Below the pieces are notes generated by a model that was given only the letters and a program-made list of their open reading frames with translations, was not told the origin of the DNA and made no database searches. Source: CALCTE01 sp045627885 (GTDB lineage Bacteria > Bacillota > Clostridia > Oscillospirales > CAG-272). Taken from it: DNA of 27,735 nt. A program made the position numbers and the translations under genes. Location of the stretch: positions 1 to 27,735 of the forward strand of contig JAZQOM010000015.1 in the NCBI GenBank assembly GCA_045627885.1, in the 5' to 3' direction. Position 1 is the stretch's first letter. Each line of letters opens with the position of its first letter. Positions 1 to 7,152 of this stretch are shown one piece after another.

Positions 1-92
1 TTGCGGACGGTTGTTTTATCTGCACCGTAGGAAAACAGCTCTTTTTCCAACCAATCAGATATCGTAGCAAAATTTTTTATTTTTTCTCGCAT
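1..92 (-). CDS. N-terminal fragment of an unidentified protein, possibly a tyrosine recombinase
   Basis: An ATG at 92-90 opens a frame that runs off the left edge of the window after 30 codons. A GGAG lies 12 nt upstream of the ATG (complement of 105-108), and an in-frame stop a few codons further upstream leaves no other ATG. The visible peptide begins MREKIKNFATISDWLEKELF and continues with SYGADKTTVR. The spacing of F, W-L-E-K and T-T-V-R resembles the start of the SAM-like core-binding domain of tyrosine integrases. The gene starts about 320 bp from the 3' end of a tRNA-Arg gene, a classic position for an integrase. The catalytic domain is outside the window, so the identity is only a suggestion; any small helical DNA-binding protein could look like this. 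Confidence 0.45.
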   Translation of the reverse strand, partial: MREKIKNFATISDWLEKELFSYGADKTTVR

Positions 93-407
93 AATGTTTT
101 CACGCTCCGTTAATTATTATATATAAACTTAAAATTCAAAAACAAAAATATACTATGTAATATATATCATAATAATATATATCACACTTTTCCTTTGATT
201 ACAAGTTTTTATTATACTTTTGATGAAGTCGCAAACGGGAAGTAATTACTCCCGACAGAATGCTTTCGTTTTTTCGGTGCAGTGCATAGCGAAAATCAAA
301 AATCCTGCTAACAAAACAGCCCGAACAGTGCGAAATGAGTCTGGGGAAAGATATACAAGAGAAAGCCGAAAAACCTTATAAATAAAGGATTTTCGGCTTC
401 TTCTGTT
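93..407. other. AT-rich intergenic stretch with short repeats
   Basis: There is no credible gene here. The region is strongly AT-rich. It holds an 11-bp direct repeat AATATATATCA at 159-169 and 174-184, and an interrupted palindrome at 236-254 (CGGGA, then GTAATTAC, then TCCCG, with one extra A). Next to a tRNA and a possible integrase these could be recombinase arm sites or an operator, but nothing in the sequence proves that. The tRNA terminator occupies 363-399. Confidence 0.5.
363..399 (-). terminator. Hairpin terminator after tRNA-Arg
   Basis: The arms at 363-375 and 387-399 pair over 13 positions with a single mismatch, around an 11-nt loop. On the minus strand the hairpin begins 9 nt after the encoded CCA of the tRNA and is followed by the weak T-rich run TCTCTTGTAT. 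It is likely the Rho-independent terminator of the tRNA transcript. Confidence 0.6.
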
Positions 408-484
408 TGGCGTCCCCGGGCGGATTCGAACCGCCGGCCTTTCGCTTAGGAGGCGAACGCTCTATCCTACTGAGCTACGGAGAC
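408..484 (-). tRNA. tRNA-Arg (anticodon CCT)
   Basis: A complete cloverleaf reads on the minus strand. The acceptor arms GTCTCCG and CGGGGAC pair with one G-T. The D arm is GCTCAGTAGGATAGAGC. The anticodon stem TTCGC/GCGAA encloses the loop CTCCTAA, giving anticodon CCT (reads AGG). The T arm is GGCGGTTCGAATCCGCC, the discriminator is G, and the CCA end is encoded (complement of 408-410). It has its own promoter and terminator, so it is a single-gene unit. tRNA 3' ends of this kind are frequent integration targets. Confidence 0.95.
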
Positions 485-498
485 ATACATTTTTGTAT

Positions 499-527
499 AT
501 TGTATCATATCTTTTGCGCGATTTCAA
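499..527 (-). promoter_or_regulatory. Promoter of tRNA-Arg
   Basis: On the minus strand TTGAAA (complement of 522-527) and TACAAT (complement of 499-504) are separated by exactly 17 bp, about 15 bp before the tRNA 5' end. This is a good housekeeping sigma-factor promoter. The remaining stretch 528-650 shows no convincing gene or site. Confidence 0.7.
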
Positions 528-650
528 CACAAAAACGGCTTTATGCAATATTTTATTTGCCCTTTTGCTCTCTCGCCACAGCCGTTTTGCTCCCGCAAAA
601 AAGCCAAAGCCGCTGCTTGCAACGGCGTGGGTCAAATATGAAATAAAGAA

Positions 651-684
651 ACCTGCTGAAAAGGAGTTTTCCTTTTCAGCAGGT
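651..684 (-). terminator. Terminator of the solute-binding protein gene
   Basis: A perfect 14-bp stem (651-664 with 671-684, loop AGTTTT) lies 22 bp beyond the stop codon of the minus-strand lipoprotein gene. On the minus strand it is followed by TTTCTTTATTTC. The plus strand also carries ACTTTTTC after the stem, so it may work in both directions. Confidence 0.85.
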
Positions 685-706
685 ACTTTTTCAGTTTGCT
701 TTTTGA

Positions 707-2227
707 TTACTTGTTGGAGTTGATGAGTACCGCGTCATATACATCGCTGTAATGGCTTTCTGCGGTATTCTTTTTCTCTGCGATAAAGCTTGCGGTATCG
801 GTGGAGTTGTTGGGTACAAGCGTTCTGATAAGGTCGCTGTATCCTGCGCCCCATCCGTCGTAGATGTAACCGAAGTCGAAGAATACATTCGGGAAGATGT
901 ATTTCTCGAGCATTTCGAGAGATTCGATATCACGGGTTCCCGTACCAAAGACCTTCTGCTCGATGAGTGCGGGATAAATGAGGTGATATGAATGATATGC
1001 CATAGATTCGAGAATTGCACTTGTTCTCTCGGGGTCTTCGTTGTCTATCGGCACGCACATTGTGAGGCACCACGGGTCAACCCATGAGCCGTATTCTTCC
1101 TGGTTCTTGTCGAACTTGGGCATCGGAACTATACCGAAGTTGATATCATAAGCTCTCAAAGATGTTGCGGAGGAAGCTGCGCCGATGTAGAACAGCGTTC
1201 TGCCTTCTGCAAACATATTCATATACTTGTTGTCGCCCGTGCGGTCTGACATCGGATAGATGATTCCGCGTCTGCCGGTGTTGAACAGAGTGTTGAGCTT
1301 TTCGATAATGGAGGACATTCTTGCAGAACCTACGGTATATGTGGGCTCGTCGTTCTCTCCCTTTTCAACCGTGCTCTGTCTGAATGCGCCGTACCAGTAG
1401 TTCATATATGCGAAGTCGTCGGAGGTTATCGCAACGAGGTCGTTGTTGTCGTAAATACCGTCGCTGTTAAGGTCTTGCGAGAAATTCTTTGTGAGCTCGA
1501 TGAGCTTATCAACTGTCCATTCGCCGTTTCTGACAAGCTCGTAGATGTCGGGAAGCTCATACTCTTCGGCGAGGTCTTTGTTAAAGAGGATGCAGGCAGC
1601 TCCGCTGTAGAAGCCGTAGCAAGCCGAGTTGATGCCGAAGTAGTCTTCTCCCAAAAGTGAGCACTGCTCCGAGAAGCCGTGTACCCACCAGGGCTTTGTC
1701 TGGTCGCAGTATTCGAGGTTGTCGAACGAAAGAACGGCATCCGCGATGATAAGTGCGGCGCAAGCGGAGGTGTTGTGAATTGCGGCAGCATCAAAGCTGT
1801 GGTCGCCTGCAAGAACGCTGTCGATTATCTTCTGCGCCTGCTTGTCGGTGTAAACGCCGAAGTCGATGCAGTTTACCTCAACGCCGAGCTGGTCCTGAAG
1901 CGCAAGGTTACGGTTGTAGATTGCGTCGTTTACGGGGTCGTCGTTAAGAGCATCTCTTACAAAATAGTTGATACCGCTCGGATACGGAGCAAATACCGTA
2001 AATTTGTAGTTTTCATAACGCAAATCTTCGGGAACATCAAGCTCCTCGTCCGAAAGAGTGACTTTAATGTCGCCCTCTTTACCGGGGTCATCCTTTTTCT
2101 CTTTGTCTTTGTCCTTCTGCTGCTCCTGTTTTTTGCCGTCGTCGGGTTTATCCGAGCCGCAGGAAACAAGTGAAAGACAGGTTATCGCCATAATGAGTGC
2201 CATGATAAGTGCGATTATTCTTTTCAT
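707..2227 (-). CDS. Extracellular solute-binding lipoprotein (ABC-type, probably carbohydrate)
   Basis: This 506-residue protein starts with a lipoprotein signal: positively charged MKR, a hydrophobic stretch, and the lipobox LVSC with the lipidated cysteine at residue 23. A charged low-complexity linker rich in K, D, E and Q follows (about 25-55), a typical tether to the membrane surface. The rest looks like a type-1 solute-binding fold; segments such as FGIVPMPKFDKNQEEYGSWV near the C-terminal third resemble clostridial sugar-binding proteins that end their hinge with a P-x-P-K motif. The ATG is preceded by GAAAGGAAACTCC. The family normally captures sugars or oligosaccharides outside the cell and delivers them to an ABC importer, but no permease or ATPase gene lies beside it, so it is an orphan here and its ligand cannot be read. 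The family call is firm; the substrate is inference. Confidence 0.8.
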   Translation of the reverse strand: MKRIIALIMALIMAITCLSLVSCGSDKPDDGKKQEQQKDKDKEKKDDPGKEGDIKVTLSDEELDVPEDLRYENYKFTVFAPYPSGINYFVRDALNDDPVNDAIYNRNLALQDQLGVEVNCIDFGVYTDKQAQKIIDSVLAGDHSFDAAAIHNTSACAALIIADAVLSFDNLEYCDQTKPWWVHGFSEQCSLLGEDYFGINSACYGFYSGAACILFNKDLAEEYELPDIYELVRNGEWTVDKLIELTKNFSQDLNSDGIYDNNDLVAITSDDFAYMNYWYGAFRQSTVEKGENDEPTYTVGSARMSSIIEKLNTLFNTGRRGIIYPMSDRTGDNKYMNMFAEGRTLFYIGAASSATSLRAYDINFGIVPMPKFDKNQEEYGSWVDPWCLTMCVPIDNEDPERTSAILESMAYHSYHLIYPALIEQKVFGTGTRDIESLEMLEKYIFPNVFFDFGYIYDGWGAGYSDLIRTLVPNNSTDTASFIAEKKNTAESHYSDVYDAVLINSNK

Positions 2228-2262
2228 GTGGAGTTTCCTTTCTTATATATTGCTACAAGCCT

Positions 2263-2291
2263 ATTATATCATTTATAATGCGCTTTGTAAA
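2263..2291 (-). promoter_or_regulatory. Promoter of the solute-binding protein gene
   Basis: On the minus strand TTTACA (complement of 2286-2291) and TATAAT (complement of 2263-2268) are separated by 17 bp, with a TGA just before the -10 forming an extended -10. The start codon is about 35 bp downstream. Confidence 0.75.
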
Positions 2292-2370
2292 GTAGTCGCA
2301 AAGAAAATTTTGCGGCGATTTTATGTCATAATCGGGGCAATATTTATTTTTTTGCACAAAAAGCATTGAT

Positions 2371-2398
2371 TTGACACAAAATAATGATAAAATGTAAT
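2371..2398 (+). promoter_or_regulatory. Candidate promoter of the ABC transporter gene
   Basis: TTGACA at 2371-2376 is followed after 16 bp by TGTAAT at 2393-2398, about 90 bp before the ATG. A second TATAAT at 2438-2443 has no good -35 partner. Which one is used cannot be decided from the sequence. Confidence 0.4.
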
Positions 2399-2491
2399 TT
2401 GCCCGATTGTGTTCATTTGTCGTTCACAAAAAGCGCATATAATTAAGATGATAAATTATGCAAAATATTACTTTTAATAAAGGATGAAAAT

Positions 2492-5464
2492 ATGCTCAAA
2501 CTTAAAGAAATCGTAAAGCAGTATAAGACGGGCGATATGACCGTAGATGCGCTTCGCGGTGTTTCCGTGGAGTTCCGCAAGAGCGAATTCGTCTCGATTC
2601 TCGGCCCGTCCGGTTGCGGCAAAACAACGCTTCTCAACATAATCGGAGGACTTGATGCCTACACCTCGGGCGACCTTGTGATTTCCGGCCGCTCGACGAA
2701 GCTTTTTTCCGATTCCGATTGGGACACATACAGAAATCATTCTATCGGCTTTGTATTCCAGAGCTATAATCTGATTCCTCATCAAACGGTTCTTGCAAAT
2801 GTGGAGCTTGCGCTCACGCTCTCCGGAGTATCCGGTGCGGAAAGAAGAAAGAGAGCCGTTGATGCCCTCGAAAGCGTCGGACTCGGCGACCAGTTAAACA
2901 AAAAGCCCAACGAGATGTCGGGCGGTCAGATGCAGAGAGTTGCCATAGCGAGAGCGCTTGTCAACGACCCGGAGATTCTTCTTGCCGATGAGCCTACGGG
3001 CGCACTCGACAGCACGACAAGCGTGCAGATAATGGAGCTTCTCAAAAATATCGCAAAGACGCGCCTTGTTATCATGGTAACGCACAATCCCGAGCTTGCC
3101 GAGCAGTATTCCACAAGGATAATCAAGCTTTTGGACGGCAAAATTACGGACGACAGTATGCCCTACTCCTCAGAAAACGAAAAAGAGGTAAAGGACACGA
3201 AGAAAAAGAAGTCGATGTCCATATTCACAGCCCTCTCGCTTTCGCTGAACAACCTCATGACAAAAAAGGGCAGAACGCTGATGGTCGCTTTTGCGGGCTC
3301 GATAGGCATTATCGGCATCGCGCTCATCTTATCCGTATCGACCGGCGTGCAGAACTATATCAACAGAGTCCAAGAGGACACTCTTTCGTCTTATCCGCTC
3401 TCGATTGAGGCGGAAAGAGTGGATATGAGCTCGATGCTCAAAACCCTGATGGACAAAAAGTCCCCCGAAGACGGCGAAAAAGAAGAAGAGCTGAAGGACA
3501 GCAAAATTATCAAGGCGAACGCCGTTTTGTATGACTTGATGAACGCCGCGAACTCACTCGAAACAAAGAAAAACAACCTCACGAGATTCAAAAAATATAT
3601 TGAGACAAACGAGGACTTCAAAAAATACTCAAGCGCCATTCAGTATGTATACGACGCCGGAATGGATGTGTATACCACAGACCCCGACGGCAAGGTAATC
3701 AAAACCGATGTACTTTCGCTTATGGAAAGCGTCTACGGCGGCATGGGAGTCAGCTTCGGCGCATTCGGCTCCGGCAATATGATGTCGGACTATTATTCGA
3801 GCTATAATGTATGGGAACAGATGCTTTCCGGCAAGGACGGAGAGCTGATAAATCCTCTGCTTTCCGAGCAGTACGATGTAATAAGCGGCCGTTGGCCCGA
3901 AAAATATGACGAAGCCGTTCTGTTTGTCAACAAAAGGAACGAAATAAGCGACCTCACTCTGTATTCGCTCGGACTCCAGCGCTCCTCCGATATCGCGGAG
4001 CGTATGGAAGCCGCCATGAAAAACGAACAAATTGACACCTCCGCGCTCGGCAGCTGGACTTGCGACGAGCTCTGCAACAGAGAATTCCGCGTAATAATTC
4101 CGTCTGCTTGCTATCAGAAGCAGGGAGATTCCTACATCGACCTCGCGGCAAGCGACGCGGGACTTTCGTATCTTTATAATTCCGATAAAGCGATAACGAT
4201 AAAGCTCGTCGGAGTCGTTCGCCCGAGCGACGACGCCGTTGCCGGAATGGTAAACGGCTCGATAGGCTACACAAGCGCTCTTACCGACGAGCTTATAAAG
4301 AGATGCGGCGAAAGCGAGATAATAAAAGAACAGCTTGCCGATGAGAGCACCGATATATTGAGCGGACTCAAATTTGCAAACGAAGACGACAAAGAGCCGG
4401 AGCAAGCCGAAAAGATTGTGAAGATAAAAGAATATCTTGCGGCTCTCGACACAAACGGAAACGCCGAAATATACAAAAAGATAAAATGCACCGCTCCCGA
4501 GGAATATCTTGCACAGGCAGTCGCGCAGTATATGGAAAATGTCACAAGAGATGACATCATAAAGCAGATGACCGACGCTTATGCAAAAGAAATGGGAATT
4601 GAAGATGCTTCGGCAGTCGAGGAATATATCCGCTCAATGAGCGATGAGGAAATATTCGCTTATGCCGAAAACGGCGTAAGGGAGAGCGCATCTGCGGCAT
4701 ACGCCGAGCAGGTAGAAAAACAGCTTTCTGCGATTTCTGCGGAAGCTCTTGCCGCTATGTTTGAGGGCGAAAAAGCAACATATACGGACGAAATGTGGGC
4801 AGCTCTTTACGATAATTATATGCCCCAAAGCCGTTCCGAAAGAACTTATGAAGAGGTACTCGCGCTTCTCGGATATGTAAGAGAAGACGAGCCGACGGCG
4901 ATAAATATTTACGCATCGACCTTCGCAGACAAGGACGAGATATCGAATCTCATCAAAAAATACAATAATAAGATTCCCGAAGCCGAAAAAGACGACAGGA
5001 TAGAATATGTCGATTATGTCGCCCTGATAATGTCCTCCGTTTCGACGGTAATCAGCGCAATTTCCTATGTTCTTATTGCGTTTGTTGCGATTTCGCTGAT
5101 AGTTTCGTCGATAATGATAGGAATTATCACATATATCTCCGTGCTCGAAAGAACAAAGGAGATAGGCATTCTCCGCGCTATCGGCGCGTCGAAAAAGGAT
5201 GTTGCGAGAGTGTTCAACGCGGAAACGCTGATTGTCGGCTTCGCCGCGGGAATTCTCGGCATATTGGTAACACTGCTTTTGATTCTGCCGCTGAACATCA
5301 TACTGCACTCGCTGACGAATATTCAGACCTTGAGCGCGGTTCTGCCCGTAGGCGGAGCAATAGCTCTCGTGCTTATAAGTATGGTGTTGACCTTCATCGC
5401 GGGACTTATTCCGTCAAAGGTTGCGGCTAAAAAAGACCCCGTGATAGCTCTCCGCACGGAATAA
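2492..5464 (+). CDS. MacB-like ABC transporter, ATPase and FtsX-type permease in one chain
   Basis: The protein has 990 residues. Residues 1-220 are an ABC ATPase: Walker A GPSGCGKT (38-45), Q-loop Q90, signature MSGGQ (142-146), Walker B ILLADE (162-167) and switch His 198. After a lysine-rich linker (about 229-242) the first membrane segment lies at about 262-282. A roughly 560-residue extracytoplasmic, charged and largely helical domain follows (about 290-845), and three membrane segments close the FtsX fold (about 858-880, 913-938, 954-976) with the cytosolic motif ERTKEIGILRAIGASKKDV. This topology is that of type VII (MacB/LolCDE-like) mechanotransmission transporters, which move lipoproteins, peptides or toxins, or drive periplasmic or cell-wall enzymes, rather than carry a substrate through the membrane. 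The gene stands alone between its own promoter and terminator, with AAAGGATG before the ATG. Substrate unknown; the extracytoplasmic domain is unusually large. Confidence 0.85.
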   Translation: MLKLKEIVKQYKTGDMTVDALRGVSVEFRKSEFVSILGPSGCGKTTLLNIIGGLDAYTSGDLVISGRSTKLFSDSDWDTYRNHSIGFVFQSYNLIPHQTVLANVELALTLSGVSGAERRKRAVDALESVGLGDQLNKKPNEMSGGQMQRVAIARALVNDPEILLADEPTGALDSTTSVQIMELLKNIAKTRLVIMVTHNPELAEQYSTRIIKLLDGKITDDSMPYSSENEKEVKDTKKKKSMSIFTALSLSLNNLMTKKGRTLMVAFAGSIGIIGIALILSVSTGVQNYINRVQEDTLSSYPLSIEAERVDMSSMLKTLMDKKSPEDGEKEEELKDSKIIKANAVLYDLMNAANSLETKKNNLTRFKKYIETNEDFKKYSSAIQYVYDAGMDVYTTDPDGKVIKTDVLSLMESVYGGMGVSFGAFGSGNMMSDYYSSYNVWEQMLSGKDGELINPLLSEQYDVISGRWPEKYDEAVLFVNKRNEISDLTLYSLGLQRSSDIAERMEAAMKNEQIDTSALGSWTCDELCNREFRVIIPSACYQKQGDSYIDLAASDAGLSYLYNSDKAITIKLVGVVRPSDDAVAGMVNGSIGYTSALTDELIKRCGESEIIKEQLADESTDILSGLKFANEDDKEPEQAEKIVKIKEYLAALDTNGNAEIYKKIKCTAPEEYLAQAVAQYMENVTRDDIIKQMTDAYAKEMGIEDASAVEEYIRSMSDEEIFAYAENGVRESASAAYAEQVEKQLSAISAEALAAMFEGEKATYTDEMWAALYDNYMPQSRSERTYEEVLALLGYVREDEPTAINIYASTFADKDEISNLIKKYNNKIPEAEKDDRIEYVDYVALIMSSVSTVISAISYVLIAFVAISLIVSSIMIGIITYISVLERTKEIGILRAIGASKKDVARVFNAETLIVGFAAGILGILVTLLLILPLNIILHSLTNIQTLSAVLPVGGAIALVLISMVLTFIAGLIPSKVAAKKDPVIALRTE

Positions 5465-5482
5465 TATCAACAGCTCGCAAAA

Positions 5483-5516
5483 ATACGGCTTTGCAAATGC
5501 AAAGCCGTATTTTTTT
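5483..5516 (+). terminator. Terminator of the ABC transporter gene
   Basis: The stem ATACGGCTTTGC (5483-5494) pairs perfectly with 5499-5510 around the tetraloop AAAT and is followed by a run of T. Its apical part TTTGC-AAAT-GCAAA recurs in two other terminators of this window. Confidence 0.9.
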
Positions 5517-5542
5517 CATAAAAGCCTTATTTTTTCGCATAA

Positions 5543-5573
5543 AAGAAGCTCCCGATTGTAATGGGAGCTTCTT
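5543..5573 (-). terminator. Terminator of the glutamate dehydrogenase gene
   Basis: A perfect 11-bp stem (5543-5553 with 5563-5573) starts 13 bp past the stop of the minus-strand gene and is followed on that strand by TTTTATGCG. It faces the convergent ABC transporter terminator. Confidence 0.75.
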
Positions 5574-5586
5574 ATGTTTTATTAAA

Positions 5587-6936
5587 TCAATATGCGTAGC
5601 CCTGAGCAAGCATTGCATCGGCAACCTTGATAAAGCCTGCGATATTTGCGCCGAACACGAGATTTCCCTCGTGGCCGTATTCCTTTGCCGCTTTTGCCGC
5701 GTTGTGATAGATGTTTACCATAATTCCGTGGAGCTTTTCGTCAACCTCATCGAATGTCCAGGAATATCTCATGGAGTTCTGGCTCATCTCGAGAGCGGAA
5801 GTTGCGACGCCGCCTGCGTTAGCCGCTTTTGCGGGGCCGAAAAGGAGTCCGTTCGAGATATAAGTCTCGATAGCGTCGGGAGTTGACGGCATATTTGCGC
5901 CCTCGCATACGACCTTGCAGCCGTTCTTTACCAATATTTCGGCGCTTTCCTTGTTGATTTCGTTCTGTGTAGCGCAGGGAAGAGCAATATCGCACTTAAC
6001 CGTCCATACGCCGCTGCAGCCCTCGTTGTATACAGAGCCGGGAACTCTTGCCGCGTATTCCTTGATTCTTCCTCTTTCCTTCTGCTTTATCTGCTTTACA
6101 ACATCGAGATTGATGCCGTTTGCATCATAGATGTAACCGTTTGAGTCGGACATCGTAACAACCTTTGCGCCGAGCTTTGTAGCCTTTTCGCAAGCGTAGG
6201 TGGCAACATTTCCGGAGCCGGAAATAACTACCGTCTTGCCCTTGAAGCTGTCGCCGTGGTCGTTGAGCATTTCTTCGGTGAAATAGCAAAGACCGTAGCC
6301 TGTCGCTTCGGTTCTTGCAAGACTTCCGCCATAGGTGAGTCCCTTGCCGGTGAGAACGCCGGTGTACTCGTTTTGAAGTCTCTTATACTGACCGAACATA
6401 TAGCCTATCTCTCTTGCGCCGGTACCGATATCACCTGCGGGAACATCGGTGTCGGGGCCGATATGCTTTGCAAGCTCCGTCATAAAGCTCTGGCAGAATC
6501 TCATTATCTCGAGGTCGCTCTTGCCCTTGGGGTCAAAGTCGGAGCCGCCCTTGCCGCCGCCTATCGGAAGGCTTGTGAGTGAGTTCTTGAACACCTGCTC
6601 AAAGCCCAAAAATTTGAGGATTGAGAGGTTTACGGACGGATGAAGTCTGATACCGCCCTTGTAGGGGCCGATTGCCGAATTGAACTGAATTCTGAAGCCT
6701 CTGTTTACATGAAGCTCGCCCTTGTCGTCAGTCCACGGAACGCGGAAAATAATCTGTCTTTCGGGCTCGACAAGTCTGTCGATAACTCTTGCCGCAACGA
6801 GGTCGGGGCGTCTTTCCACAACGGGAACCAAGGACTCGAGAACCTCTTTTACAGCCTGATGAAACTCGGGCTCGTTCGGATTTCTTTTGCATACATCTTC
6901 GTATACTTTTGCAAGATATTCGTTTTCGATTGCCAT
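5587..6936 (-). CDS. gdhA: Glutamate dehydrogenase, probably NADP-type
   Basis: This 449-residue enzyme interconverts 2-oxoglutarate plus ammonium and glutamate. The length matches hexameric bacterial GdhA (about 447). The start chosen is MAIENEYLAK at 6936, because GGAGG sits 8 nt before it; the frame is open a further 67 codons upstream but without a credible site. The substrate-binding region reads PYKGGIRLHPSVN (91-103), the catalytic lysine is in GGGKGGSDFDPKGKS (K129), and the catalytic aspartate is in PAGDIGTGAREIG (D169). The Rossmann motif GSGNVATY is followed by VVTMSDSNG; a small Ser rather than an acidic residue pattern there is common in NADP enzymes. It is transcribed alone and likely serves ammonium assimilation or glutamate balance. 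Confidence 0.95.
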   Translation of the reverse strand: MAIENEYLAKVYEDVCKRNPNEPEFHQAVKEVLESLVPVVERRPDLVAARVIDRLVEPERQIIFRVPWTDDKGELHVNRGFRIQFNSAIGPYKGGIRLHPSVNLSILKFLGFEQVFKNSLTSLPIGGGKGGSDFDPKGKSDLEIMRFCQSFMTELAKHIGPDTDVPAGDIGTGAREIGYMFGQYKRLQNEYTGVLTGKGLTYGGSLARTEATGYGLCYFTEEMLNDHGDSFKGKTVVISGSGNVATYACEKATKLGAKVVTMSDSNGYIYDANGINLDVVKQIKQKERGRIKEYAARVPGSVYNEGCSGVWTVKCDIALPCATQNEINKESAEILVKNGCKVVCEGANMPSTPDAIETYISNGLLFGPAKAANAGGVATSALEMSQNSMRYSWTFDEVDEKLHGIMVNIYHNAAKAAKEYGHEGNLVFGANIAGFIKVADAMLAQGYAY

Positions 6937-6981
6937 TTTATATACCTCCGTAATTAGAAAAATATCGGAAAAATCATAGGA

Positions 6982-7010
6982 ATTATAACATTCTTTTATG
7001 TCCATTACAA
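6982..7010 (-). promoter_or_regulatory. Promoter of gdhA
   Basis: On the minus strand TTGTAA (complement of 7005-7010) and TATAAT (complement of 6982-6987) have a 17-bp spacer. The leader before the start codon is about 40 nt. Confidence 0.65.
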
Positions 7011-7080
7011 TATATTTTTTGCATTTTTTCAGAAAAATTGTATTTTGCAAAAAGAATTTTATGTCACTTGAAAAAATGTC

Positions 7081-7109
7081 TTGAAAATTAATATTATATA
7101 TGGTAAAAT
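7081..7109 (+). promoter_or_regulatory. Promoter of dnaA
   Basis: TTGAAA (7081-7086) and TAAAAT (7104-7109) are 17 bp apart with TGG directly before the -10. The dnaA start is about 37 nt downstream of the expected transcription start. No clear DnaA box overlaps it, unlike many dnaA promoters. A nearby TATAAT at 7118-7123 lacks a -35. Confidence 0.65.
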
Positions 7110-7152
7110 AATATAGATATAATATACCCTTTTGCAAAACGAGGAGAGAGAT

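Noticed and set aside
407..646. 79-residue open frame across the tRNA
   Set aside because: It reads antisense through tRNA-Arg and its promoter and has no ribosome site.
3629..4405. 258-residue open frame on the minus strand inside the ABC transporter gene
   Set aside because: It lies opposite a gene with clear domains and a good start, has no ribosome site and shows no recognisable family; it reflects codon bias of the plus-strand gene.
6937..7137. N-terminal extension of glutamate dehydrogenase by 67 codons
   Set aside because: The extension is AT-rich (F, I, Y, K, N), has no ribosome site and covers the gdhA and dnaA promoters. The ATG at 6936 has GGAGG and gives the family length.
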